From the NCBI GenBank assembly GCA_013388415.1, contig JACADU010000207.1, positions 1-46,512 of the forward strand: 46,512 bases of DNA, in the 5' to 3' direction. A program made the position numbers and the translations under genes. Every line of letters begins with the position of its first letter. Positions within the stretch are counted from its first letter, which is position 1. The DNA is from Bryobacteraceae bacterium. GTDB lineage: Bacteria; Acidobacteriota; Terriglobia; Bryobacterales; Bryobacteraceae. Shown piece by piece: positions 1-7,189 of this stretch. The notes beneath the pieces were generated by a model, which saw only the letters and a list, made by a program, of their open reading frames with translations, ran no database searches and was not told the DNA's origin.

Positions 1-31
1 CATCGCGCCGCGGCGCCGCCAGGTGAGGCGC

Positions 32-50
32 GGCCGGTCATGCACCGGCC
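32..50. repeat. GC-rich inverted repeat at window edge
   Basis: GGCCGGT and ACCGGCC form a perfect 7-bp inverted repeat around the 5-base spacer CATGC. More GCCGG/CCGGC words follow up to about base 77. It lies between the window edge and the first small ORF, so it could be a terminator-type hairpin for a gene outside the window, but no T-run follows. Nothing else is recognisable in bases 1-96. Confidence 0.35.
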
Positions 51-96
51 GTAGACCGGCTTGCCGGCGGCCGGCATCGGAGCTAACTTGATCAGC

Positions 97-306
97 ATGA
101 CACGAGCGACATGCGCCGAGGTGTTTTGGGAAGACGGCAAGAAGGCGTGGGTTGTGCGCGTTCAGGTCGGCGAAGAGGCGGTGCGCCGGACGTGCAAGGG
201 CGTGAAGCGTGACGCGGATGACGACGCGCTGCGCTCGCTCGCTTTGCAGACTGCGCGTGACGAGGGATACGATCTCGCCACGGGCGACGTCAGGGTCAAG
301 CGCTAG
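97..306 (+). CDS. Small hypothetical protein (69 aa)
   Basis: I do not recognise this family. The ORF track begins at a TTG at 61, but the ATG at 97 gives a more natural 69-residue start (MTRATCAEVFWEDG). The protein is hydrophilic and charged. Its first half looks like short beta strands (KKAWVVRVQVGEEAVRRTCKG) and the second half is probably helical. There is no signal peptide or membrane segment. It stands alone: the left side is cut by the window and the next gene starts 84 bases downstream. The strand/helix pattern could suit a small nucleic-acid-binding or phage-type accessory protein, but nothing visible proves that. It could also be a chance ORF in GC-rich DNA. Confidence 0.4.
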   Translation: MTRATCAEVFWEDGKKAWVVRVQVGEEAVRRTCKGVKRDADDDALRSLALQTARDEGYDLATGDVRVKR

Positions 307-389
307 ATTGACGCTTGAACGGCACGCTCTGCGGGGGCATCGCTGTCCTCAGACTGCGGCGCCCGTAATCCTGATATTGTGAGTGGCCG

Positions 390-2198
390 ATGAAACCCGA
401 ACTGGAGTTCTCCCGCCGCAGCTTTGTGCGGGCTGCCGGCGCAGTTCCCATGGCGGCTGCTCAACCCGCTTCTTCGCCGGCGCCATCCGGCCTGCCGCAG
501 CAGGCAGGGGGCGCATCGCGGCTCAGCGTGAGCAGTGATGGCGTCATCGAGGTCGAAACGCCCACGCTCGTGGCGAAACTCGAGAAGGGCCTGCTTAGAT
601 CGCTCAGAAGCAAGGCCTCCTCCGAGGAGTACATCACGAGTTTCGACGCCAAACAACTCGACGCGCTCCAACTCGTGTACAGCCGGGGCGAGACCGTGGA
701 TGTCGGGGAGCAGAAGTTCGGCAAGGTCGAAACGCGAAAGATCTCGGACCTGCGGGCGGAAGTGATCTTCCAGAACTGGGACGGCGACGGCATTATGACG
801 GTGTCGGTGGATCCCGGGCCGGGCGATCTGCTGTTGGAGCCTTCGGCGTTCTCATCCCGGCCGGGCGTGCGGGCGTGCCGCTGGCGGCTGAAAGGCCTGC
901 GCCGGGACCTGAAGCTGGTCGCGCCGTTCTACCAGGGGGTCTCGCTGAACCTGGACGACCCCCTCATCCGCTCCTCGCACTGGGACTGGCCGCACCGCTG
1001 GGAGGCCGGTCTGGCCATCCTGCAAGGCCCGGCGGGCGGCTTCTCAATCCACACGCAGGACAACCGTTACCGCTACAAGGCGCTGCACGTCGGCAGCGAC
1101 GCCGACCCCTACATGCTCGGTCTGGACACGGAGGCTTACGGGCCAATCGACGCAAACCTGTCCGCTGGAGGGCTCGTCTGGCGGATCAATGTCCACCAGG
1201 GCGGCTGGCGGGTCCCGGCGGAGCGCTACCGGAAGTGGCTCTGGTCAGCGTTTTCGCTTGACGCCGAGGAGCGGCGCAGGGAGCCGTGGCTTCAGGCGCT
1301 GGGGATGGCGATCTCCTGGTGCCCTGGAGACGCCGCCATCCTGAACGCCCTGGCTGAGAAAGCCGATCCCAGGAAAGTGCTCATTCATTTTTCCAACTGG
1401 CGGACAGACGAATACGACGAGAACTATCCAACCTACAACGCCAGCGAAAGCGCGGCGGCGTTTCTAGCCCGCGCGCACGAGCTGGGATTTCACGTGATGC
1501 CCCACTTCAACATCATGGAGGTCGACCCCAACCATCCGGTCTACTCGCAGCTCAGGGATTTCCAGTTCCGCGACATCGAGACGAAGAAGCTGTACGGATG
1601 GAGCTGGGTGAATCGCCGCGCAATCGGCGTGCCCGAGTCCAATGCGAGCCGGCTCGACCACAGGCGCGAGAAAGTCATGGTCAAAATCCACCCGGGATTG
1701 AGCAAGTGGCGTTCCATCCTGTGTTCGAGAATTCAGGAGGCGGCGCGGCGGCACACCCTCAAGGACGTGTTTGTGGATGTGGCTCTCAACACCTTCAATC
1801 TTCACAACTGCCTGGTGGAGAACACGACTTCAACGGAAGGCGTCAACCGGCTGATCCACGAGATTGCCGGGCTCGGGCTCTCGGTCGGCGCCGAGGGATT
1901 GAACGAGACTTTCTTCCAGGGGCTGTCCTTCGCGCAGGTGCACCTGTTCAGGAGCCCGCACTCGACGCTCGAGGGGCTCGAGCGGACGGGCGGCTGCCCG
2001 CTGAATCACCTGCTGTTCGGCAGGCTGTGCAGGTCGTTCGGCTACTCAGGGCTCGGCGGGCGCAACGCCGAGGAAGAACTGCGGGCAAGGATTCACGAAG
2101 AGCACGGAGCGCTGCCGACAATCACCATCCGGTCCGCCGCGGAGATCGCCAACCCGACGGCGGCCGTCAAGCGGGCGCTCGACGCCGCCTCTCGCTGA
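390..2198 (+). CDS. Tat-exported TIM-barrel protein, probable glycoside hydrolase (DUF6259-like)
   Basis: The 602-residue protein opens with a twin-arginine signal (SRRSFV at residues 9-14, then an Ala-rich stretch ending near AAAQPA), so it should be exported folded. Residues of about 45-300 look like a beta-sandwich. Residues of about 300-560 look like a TIM barrel, with strand-like segments such as KVLIHFSNW, FHVMPHFNIMEV and DVFVDVALNTFN. The Asp in FVDVALN and the Glu in SVGAEGLNE sit where glycosidase catalytic acids are often found at barrel strand ends, but this is inference. The layout resembles the DUF6259 proteins common in Acidobacteria and Planctomycetes. It has no operon partners. 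Substrate unknown; I am fairly sure of export and fold type, less of activity. Confidence 0.6.
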   Translation: MKPELEFSRRSFVRAAGAVPMAAAQPASSPAPSGLPQQAGGASRLSVSSDGVIEVETPTLVAKLEKGLLRSLRSKASSEEYITSFDAKQLDALQLVYSRGETVDVGEQKFGKVETRKISDLRAEVIFQNWDGDGIMTVSVDPGPGDLLLEPSAFSSRPGVRACRWRLKGLRRDLKLVAPFYQGVSLNLDDPLIRSSHWDWPHRWEAGLAILQGPAGGFSIHTQDNRYRYKALHVGSDADPYMLGLDTEAYGPIDANLSAGGLVWRINVHQGGWRVPAERYRKWLWSAFSLDAEERRREPWLQALGMAISWCPGDAAILNALAEKADPRKVLIHFSNWRTDEYDENYPTYNASESAAAFLARAHELGFHVMPHFNIMEVDPNHPVYSQLRDFQFRDIETKKLYGWSWVNRRAIGVPESNASRLDHRREKVMVKIHPGLSKWRSILCSRIQEAARRHTLKDVFVDVALNTFNLHNCLVENTTSTEGVNRLIHEIAGLGLSVGAEGLNETFFQGLSFAQVHLFRSPHSTLEGLERTGGCPLNHLLFGRLCRSFGYSGLGGRNAEEELRARIHEEHGALPTITIRSAAEIANPTAAVKRALDAASR

Positions 2199-2262
2199 CT
2201 GAGCCGTGCGCCGCGCGAGGCTGCGCTCAATGCGCGATCCGAGTGGTCAGGGGTGCAAAAGC

Positions 2263-2409
2263 ATGGGACAGGAAGTGCCGGCTCCGGATTGCCCGACGGC
2301 GAATGAACATCCCGGCCTGGTGTTCATCGAGGAAGTGGGGAGGGGGTGGGTTCCTTCAGCAGATCGCTTTCGCGAAATGCTCGAGTTCCTGCTGGAGGTG
2401 GAAGAGTGA
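2263..2409 (+). CDS. Possible small hypothetical protein (48 aa)
   Basis: The track starts this ORF at a GTG at 2206, but the ATG at 2263 (MGQEVPAPDCPTANEHPG) leaves a more protein-like sequence. AGGGG lies about ten bases upstream. The C-terminal half (VFIEEVGRGWVPSADRFREMLEFLLEVEE) looks like a strand followed by an amphipathic helix. The gene ends 57 bases before the antitoxin start, ahead of the toxin-antitoxin promoter. It could be a leftover piece of a larger gene or a chance ORF. No family recognised. Confidence 0.3.
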   Translation: MGQEVPAPDCPTANEHPGLVFIEEVGRGWVPSADRFREMLEFLLEVEE

Positions 2410-2430
2410 AAAGGGCAAAGCTGACTTTGC

Positions 2431-2459
2431 TTGACTTAGTCATAGGACTAGACTAAGAA
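2431..2459 (+). promoter_or_regulatory. Promoter with embedded palindromic operator of the toxin-antitoxin pair
   Basis: TTGACT (2431-2436) and TAAGAA (2454-2459) are spaced by 17 bases and read as a -35/-10 pair. Inside lies the perfect inverted repeat CTTAGTC (2435-2441), nine bases, GACTAAG (2451-2457), with an extra GACTA in the spacer. The antitoxin ATG follows at 2467. Operators overlapping the promoter are the standard way Phd/VapB antitoxins repress their own operons, so this is the probable binding site. Confidence 0.6.
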
Positions 2460-2466
2460 TGAAATC

Positions 2467-2694
2467 ATGGAAGTCAATATCCACGAAGCCAAGACCCACC
2501 TGTCGCGGCTGATTGAGCGGGCGTTGGCGGGAGAGGAAGTCATCATCGCCAAGTCAGGCAACCCGGTGGTCCGGTTGGTTCGCATCGAATACGCGAAGCC
2601 GGAACTCGGAAGCGCGGCAGGCCAGTTCACGCTGAAAAAGGGCTGGGACGCGCCGCTGACGGACGGTGAAATTGCAGGGCTTTTTGAACGATGA
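2467..2694 (+). CDS. Phd/YefM-family antitoxin
   Basis: This 75-residue protein begins MEVNIHEAKTHLSRLIERAL, the signature N-terminus of the Phd/YefM (VapB-like) DNA-binding antitoxins, followed by the beta-hairpin GEEVIIAKSGNPVVRLVRI. The C-terminal part (about residues 40-75) should wrap around the toxin and is typically disordered when free. Its stop overlaps the toxin start by four bases (ATGA), so the pair is translationally coupled. A palindrome in the promoter just upstream fits autoregulation by the antitoxin-toxin complex. Length and layout are normal for the family; nothing suggests decay. The same antitoxin N-terminus recurs in the fused remnant near 36.3 kb. Confidence 0.9.
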   Translation: MEVNIHEAKTHLSRLIERALAGEEVIIAKSGNPVVRLVRIEYAKPELGSAAGQFTLKKGWDAPLTDGEIAGLFER

Positions 2695-3074
2695 AGCTCC
2701 TTTTGGACACGCCCGCCTTCCTGTTTGCCATTGGGGATCCAACGCAACTCTCGGACGCGGCTCGGAGATCATTGTTGAAGACATCCAATCAGCGATTTGT
2801 GAGCGTGGTCTCGTTCTGGGAGATCGCCATCAAGACGCAGATCGGGAGGTTGGATCTCCCCACCGACGTGGGGTTCTACGAGGAACACCTCCGCCGCTTG
2901 TCCGCGGTCGTGCTGCCCGTGGAGGCACGCCACACCTTCGAGTTGCTCCGCCTGCCGATGATTCATAAAGATCCGTTCGACCGGTTGCTGGTGGCGCAGG
3001 CGCGGGTCGATGGGCTGACGGTCCTGTCTCGGGACGAGTTCATCGCGCAATATGAAGTGCGGGTGCTATGGTGA
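2691..3074 (+). CDS. vapC: PIN-domain VapC-type toxin
   Basis: This 127-residue PIN-domain protein should be a magnesium-dependent endoribonuclease held inactive by the antitoxin encoded immediately before it. The acidic residues of the PIN site are present: Asp6 in KLLLDT, Glu44 in SFWEIAIK, Asp94/Asp97 in HKDPFDRLL and Asp115 in VLSRDEF. The usual His after the first motif (DTHA) is Pro here (DTPA), a small departure. The family is the short bacterial PIN subgroup that pairs with Phd-type antitoxins. The start overlaps the antitoxin stop. The site looks complete, so the toxin should be functional. Target RNA unknown. Confidence 0.9.
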   Translation: MKLLLDTPAFLFAIGDPTQLSDAARRSLLKTSNQRFVSVVSFWEIAIKTQIGRLDLPTDVGFYEEHLRRLSAVVLPVEARHTFELLRLPMIHKDPFDRLLVAQARVDGLTVLSRDEFIAQYEVRVLW

Positions 3075-3090
3075 GGTGAAAGAGGGGTAG

Positions 3091-3122
3091 TCGATCCGGA
3101 ACTCTTCTGATGATAGGATCGA
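3091..3122. promoter_or_regulatory. Inverted repeat upstream of TonB-dependent receptor 1
   Basis: TCGATCC (3091-3097) and GGATCGA (3116-3122) form a perfect 7-bp inverted repeat with an 18-base spacer. It lies in the 100-base gap between the toxin gene and the receptor start, about 50 bases before the start codon. It could be an operator for the receptor gene or a weak stem for the end of the toxin transcript. No T-run follows, which favours the first reading. Confidence 0.35.
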
Positions 3123-3174
3123 AGTTTCGGGCGGGGGTGGCGGGGCGCCCGGAGAGAACGGAAGTGGAAGAGTC

Positions 3175-6100
3175 TTGAGAATCGGTGTAGTCGTTCTGAG
3201 CGCGCTGGCAGTGGCGTTGACAAGCGCCGGATTGTGGGCGCAGTCGGCGTCGACGGGCGCGCTTGAGGGCGTGGTGCGCGATGGGGCAGGCGCGGCTGTG
3301 CCAGGAGCTTCGGTCCAGTTGATTAATCCGGCGACCCAAGAGAGACTGACGGCAGTCTCCGGCGAAGAGGGGATCTACCGGTTCTCGCTGGTTCCGCCCG
3401 CGACGTACGAACTGACGTTCGCCGCGGCGGGCTTCAAGACGGCGAAGATGGCCCAAGTGACCGTGAACGTCTCCGAGGTCCAGACGGTGGAAGCGGAACT
3501 TGAGGCGGGCGACGCCGCCGAGCAGGTGGAGTGCGTTTGCCTTCAAAAGGCCTCCGGGCCGGCGACCGGGACCCTGGTCGATCAGAAGACAATCACCGCG
3601 GTGCCGCTGAACACGCGCAACTTCACGCAGGTGCTCTCGATGTCGTCGGGCTCCGCGGCTGATGTGAACAACGCCGGGACCCTCGGCAGGGGCACGTCGA
3701 GCACGCACGTGAACGGCAACACGGCGTCGGGCTCCTACACCATCGACGGAGCGTATTCGACCAGCACCGTGCCGAACCCGGACACCATCTCCGAATTCAA
3801 GATTCAGACCTCGCAATACGACGCCGGCTACGGCGCGACGGCGCCGAGCACGAACCTGGTCACGCGGCGCGGGGAGAACGAAATCCACGGGACGCTTTGG
3901 GAGTTTCTGCGCAATGACATCTTCAACGCCAATGCATTCTTCCGCAACGCGACGGGGCAGGCGAAACCGAACCTGAAGCAGAATCAGTTCGGGGCGACAG
4001 CCGGCGGCCCGGCGATCGCCAACAAATGGTTCTACTTCGGCTCTTTCCAGGGGACGCGGCAGGTCAACGGGCTCGATCCGACATCGATTGCGAACCTGAT
4101 CCTTCCGGCAATGGGCGACGACCGCCGCGCCGCGACGCTTGCGGCGCAGTTCTGCCCGGCGAACAACCCTGGCGGGCGGTATCTCAGCTTCGCCGGGGGG
4201 AAGCAGTTGGACTGCTTCAACCGCGAAACGCCCACGACCGCGCCGATCAATCCGGTGGCGCTGAAGATGCTCCAGGCCAAGGGACCGGACGGCAGCTACA
4301 TGATTCCGTCCCCGCAAACGATCATCACCTCAGGCCCCAATGCCGGCCTCGGCTTCTCGACCTATAGCATGCCGTCGAAATACGACGAGAATCACTACCT
4401 GGCGAACACGGATTACGTGTTCTCGCAAAAGCACACGCTGTCGGGGCGGCTGTTCACATCCACGGTGGATCAGTTGAGGACGTTTGGCTCACCGGGCGGC
4501 TATCCAGGAGCGCCGGTCGTTCCCGGCTGGGGGGCTCCGCAGGCGCTCAAGGCCTACGATACGGCGGTGAGCGCGCGGCTGACGTCGTCGTTGACGGCAA
4601 ACGCCGTGAACGAAGCGGCGATGGCGTACACGCGGAGCAAGACGGATGCCGTCGCCGTCGGCTTGCCGGCGGCGTCCGGCTTCGGGATGACGGCGGTCGA
4701 TCCGCTGTTCCCCCATCCTCCCGAAGTGACGGTCCTGGGGCCGTTGGGGACTTTCCGGCTCTTTGGGACGAATCCGAACGACAACCACTTTTCGACGGTG
4801 ACCTACGTGGCGTCGGAGCAGGTCTCGTGGACCCGGGGCAGGCAGCGGATCCGCTTCGGCGGATCGTACGTGAACCAATACAACGGCCGGGCGGACACCG
4901 GCGGCGCGCGGGGGCGGATCACGTTTCAGACGTTCGCCGATTTCCTGCTCGGACTCAGCGCGGCTGAGAATCAGAGCCCTGCCGGACGGAGCAACATTCA
5001 GACGGTGCAGGCCAACGAAGGCGTGGGCCCGTTCGGCGAGGTGATCTACCGGTACCGCCGGCACTTCGCTTCCGGCTGGATTCAGGACGACATCAAGATC
5101 AGTTCGAACTTCACCGTGAATCTGGGTTTGCGGTGGGAGTTGATCGGAGCCGCTACCGACGAGGCGGGGACCATTGGCAACGCCTCGTTCGAGCTGTTGA
5201 AAACCGTGCCCATTCCTCCGCCGGAGGGGACCTACGTGGGCAATACCGTCGCCGCGAACTACGATCCGGCGCTGCTCAACCCATACACAGGCAAGGCGTT
5301 TGGCCCGCCGCCGGCGGGGGTGGTGGTGCGTCCGACGAGCAGTCTTTACGAAAACGGAACGCCCAAGGACCGCTTCGCCCCAAGGGCGGGGTTCTCGTGG
5401 CAGCCGTTTGGCGGCGCGGGCCGGCTGGTTCTCGGCGGCGGCTACGGCTGGTTTTATCAGACGCCCATCTTCAGCGGCAACGCAGGATCGGCGCCGCTGT
5501 TCACGGCGCCGCCGTTCTCGCAGAGCTTCACGAATACCGACGCCAGCAACAATCTCTCGACGTTCGAGAAGCCCTTCCCGACGACAACCCTCGGCTACGT
5601 CTTGCGGACGGCCACCTCGCAGTTGTCGGACCGTATCGGCGGGCCCACGTACAGGATTCCGCGCCTCCAGCAGTGGAACCTGAGCACAAAGTGGAAGCTC
5701 TCGCAAGCGCTTTCGATGGATGTGGGCTACGTGGGTTCGCGCGGAGACCAACTGCTTTACGCTCACGGCTTGAATCAGCCGCTGCTGGCCAGCGCCTCAC
5801 GGCCGGTGAATTGCGGTTACGACGGTGTGGCGGAACACTGCATCACGGAGAACACCTCGAAGAACGCCAAACTGCGGGTCCCGGTCATGGGGGAGACGCC
5901 CACGGCGCTGCTGGCCAGCGAGTTTGGCGCCAACTCCTGGTACCACAGCATGCAGGCGACGCTGCGCGGGAGGATGCCGAACGGTCTGACGTTCCAGGCG
6001 GCGTATACGCTGTCCAAGGCTTTGACCAACGGCTCGAACTTCAACGATCAGACGGCGGCTCTGGCGGCGCGGGGCAGGGCGTCATTCGACCGGCTGCACC

Positions 6101-6663
6101 GGCTGATCGCGAATTTCGATTATCAGTTACCTGCCCCGGCGGGATGGGGGGCTGCAGGCTCGAAGCTCTTCAGAGGCTGGTCGGTTTCAGGCATTGTGAT
6201 CGCCCAAAGCGGCCTGCCCATGACCCTGACCGACCCGGCCGGCGGCGCTGTGTACGGCCGGGCGGGAACTTCGACCGTGACCCTTTGCCCGGGTTCCACG
6301 TACGCTGACCTCCAGACCCCGGGGAGCATCACGGAACGGCTCGGCCATTGGGTCGACACCAGCGCCATCTGCGCCGCCCCGGCTGTCGGCTCGGACGGGG
6401 CAACCGGCTACGGCAGCGCCGGCCAGACAGTCATGAGCGGACCCGGACAGATCAACACCGACTTCTCGCTCGGCAAGCGGACCCGGGTCGGCGGAATCCG
6501 CGAAGACGCGGAACTTGCCTTTCGAGTAGAGTTTTACAACGCGTTGAACCACCCGCAGTTCGCCAACCCTGGGACCATTCTGGGAACCGCCAGTTTCGGC
6601 GTCATCACGCAGACGGCGGTCGCCCCGCGATTGATCCAATTCGGCTTGAAATACGTGTTTTAG
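3175..6663 (+). CDS. Oar-like TonB-dependent outer-membrane receptor 1
   Basis: The 1162-residue protein starts at TTG with GGAAG four bases upstream, and has a signal peptide (VVVLSALAVALTSAGLWAQ) probably cut after AQ. Residues of about 25-110 form a carboxypeptidase-regulatory-like beta-sandwich (GALEGVVRDGAGAAVPGAS, YRFSLVPPATYELTF). A plug domain follows (VPLNTRNFTQVL, then HVNGNTASGSYTIDG), then a long beta-barrel ending in the aromatic GLKYVF expected for outer-membrane assembly. Such acidobacterial receptors are thought to import large organic substrates with TonB energy. No enzyme genes lie next to it, so the substrate cannot be read from context. ECVCLQKAS between the regulatory domain and plug holds two cysteines, unusual for the family. 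Confidence 0.88.
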   Translation: MRIGVVVLSALAVALTSAGLWAQSASTGALEGVVRDGAGAAVPGASVQLINPATQERLTAVSGEEGIYRFSLVPPATYELTFAAAGFKTAKMAQVTVNVSEVQTVEAELEAGDAAEQVECVCLQKASGPATGTLVDQKTITAVPLNTRNFTQVLSMSSGSAADVNNAGTLGRGTSSTHVNGNTASGSYTIDGAYSTSTVPNPDTISEFKIQTSQYDAGYGATAPSTNLVTRRGENEIHGTLWEFLRNDIFNANAFFRNATGQAKPNLKQNQFGATAGGPAIANKWFYFGSFQGTRQVNGLDPTSIANLILPAMGDDRRAATLAAQFCPANNPGGRYLSFAGGKQLDCFNRETPTTAPINPVALKMLQAKGPDGSYMIPSPQTIITSGPNAGLGFSTYSMPSKYDENHYLANTDYVFSQKHTLSGRLFTSTVDQLRTFGSPGGYPGAPVVPGWGAPQALKAYDTAVSARLTSSLTANAVNEAAMAYTRSKTDAVAVGLPAASGFGMTAVDPLFPHPPEVTVLGPLGTFRLFGTNPNDNHFSTVTYVASEQVSWTRGRQRIRFGGSYVNQYNGRADTGGARGRITFQTFADFLLGLSAAENQSPAGRSNIQTVQANEGVGPFGEVIYRYRRHFASGWIQDDIKISSNFTVNLGLRWELIGAATDEAGTIGNASFELLKTVPIPPPEGTYVGNTVAANYDPALLNPYTGKAFGPPPAGVVVRPTSSLYENGTPKDRFAPRAGFSWQPFGGAGRLVLGGGYGWFYQTPIFSGNAGSAPLFTAPPFSQSFTNTDASNNLSTFEKPFPTTTLGYVLRTATSQLSDRIGGPTYRIPRLQQWNLSTKWKLSQALSMDVGYVGSRGDQLLYAHGLNQPLLASASRPVNCGYDGVAEHCITENTSKNAKLRVPVMGETPTALLASEFGANSWYHSMQATLRGRMPNGLTFQAAYTLSKALTNGSNFNDQTAALAARGRASFDRLHRLIANFDYQLPAPAGWGAAGSKLFRGWSVSGIVIAQSGLPMTLTDPAGGAVYGRAGTSTVTLCPGSTYADLQTPGSITERLGHWVDTSAICAAPAVGSDGATGYGSAGQTVMSGPGQINTDFSLGKRTRVGGIREDAELAFRVEFYNALNHPQFANPGTILGTASFGVITQTAVAPRLIQFGLKYVF

Positions 6664-6684
6664 GCGCCGGCAGGCCGATTCTGC

Positions 6685-6712
6685 TTGATTCCGGACATGG
6701 AAGTCCTATAAT
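6685..6712 (+). promoter_or_regulatory. Sigma70-type promoter for the signalling/hydrogenase operon
   Basis: TTGATT (6685-6690) and a perfect TATAAT (6707-6712) are separated by 16 bases, in the 103-base gap after the receptor gene. Transcription would start near 6719, giving a leader of about 48 bases. The whole run from the first receiver gene to hydA and the sensor kinase can be read from this site, because no terminator or large gap interrupts it. Confidence 0.6.
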
Positions 6713-6730
6713 CGGGCTGGGGAGGTCTGC

Positions 6731-6757
6731 ATGAGCCAGAACCATCCCCATCGATAG
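6731..6757 (+). other. Possible 8-codon leader ORF
   Basis: ATG at 6731 is preceded by an excellent ribosome site (GGGGAGG, five bases upstream) and encodes MSQNHPHR before TAG at 6755. The stop lies nine bases before the ATG of the first receiver gene and overlaps the edge of that gene's own GGGAGGGAG ribosome site. It could act as a translated leader that couples ribosomes into the operon, or simply be chance. Confidence 0.3.
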
Positions 6758-6766
6758 GGAGGGAGC

Positions 6767-7168
6767 ATGGCTGCGCATCAGAAGGTACTCGTTATCGACG
6801 ACGATGTGGATTTTCGGACTGCCGTGAAATCCCTGCTGGAAAGTCAAGGTTTTGAGGTCTTCGAGGCGGAATCAGGACATGAGGGCCTCAAAGTCGTGCT
6901 CGATCATCATCCGGACGTCATATTGGTCGACATCATGATGGAAAACGACACCGAGGGGTACAGCGTCACTCACGCCCTGAAGCACGGCGAAGAGTATGCC
7001 GCCCACCGCAACACGCCGGTATTCATGATCAGTTCGATCCAGGAGAATCCGGACGAGCGGTTTCCGATGTCGCCGGAAGCCGATCTGATCCGCCCGGACC
7101 GCTATTTGACCAAGCCTCTCGATGCCGCCAAGCTGCTCGAAATGCTGAAGGCGACCGCCGCCGGATAG
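6767..7168 (+). CDS. Stand-alone response regulator receiver (CheY-like)
   Basis: The 133 residues are one receiver domain with no output domain. The acidic pocket is DDD at 11-13, the phospho-acceptor is Asp55 (ILVDIMME), the switch Ser is in FMISSI near 89-90, and Lys116 lies in YLTKPLD. After the acceptor strand there is an unusual MMENDTEGYSV segment, and the beta4-beta5 region is long (ENPDERFPMSPEADLIRPDRY). The same features recur in the third gene of this run, so the two are probably paralogues. With no DNA-binding domain it should work by protein-protein contact or as a phosphorelay carrier. The ribosome site GGGAGGGAG is very strong. First structural gene of the hydrogenase-linked operon. 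Confidence 0.9.
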   Translation: MAAHQKVLVIDDDVDFRTAVKSLLESQGFEVFEAESGHEGLKVVLDHHPDVILVDIMMENDTEGYSVTHALKHGEEYAAHRNTPVFMISSIQENPDERFPMSPEADLIRPDRYLTKPLDAAKLLEMLKATAAG

Positions 7169-7189
7169 CGTTGACTGGAGAAGAGCAGG

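Noticed and set aside
32-50. Window-edge palindrome as an attachment or integration site
   Set aside because: No integrase, tRNA or direct repeat is visible; a simple hairpin is enough to explain it.
3040-5766. Two 425-residue antisense ORFs under TonB-dependent receptor 1
   Set aside because: Arg-rich shadow translations of a gene with signal peptide, regulatory domain, plug and barrel.
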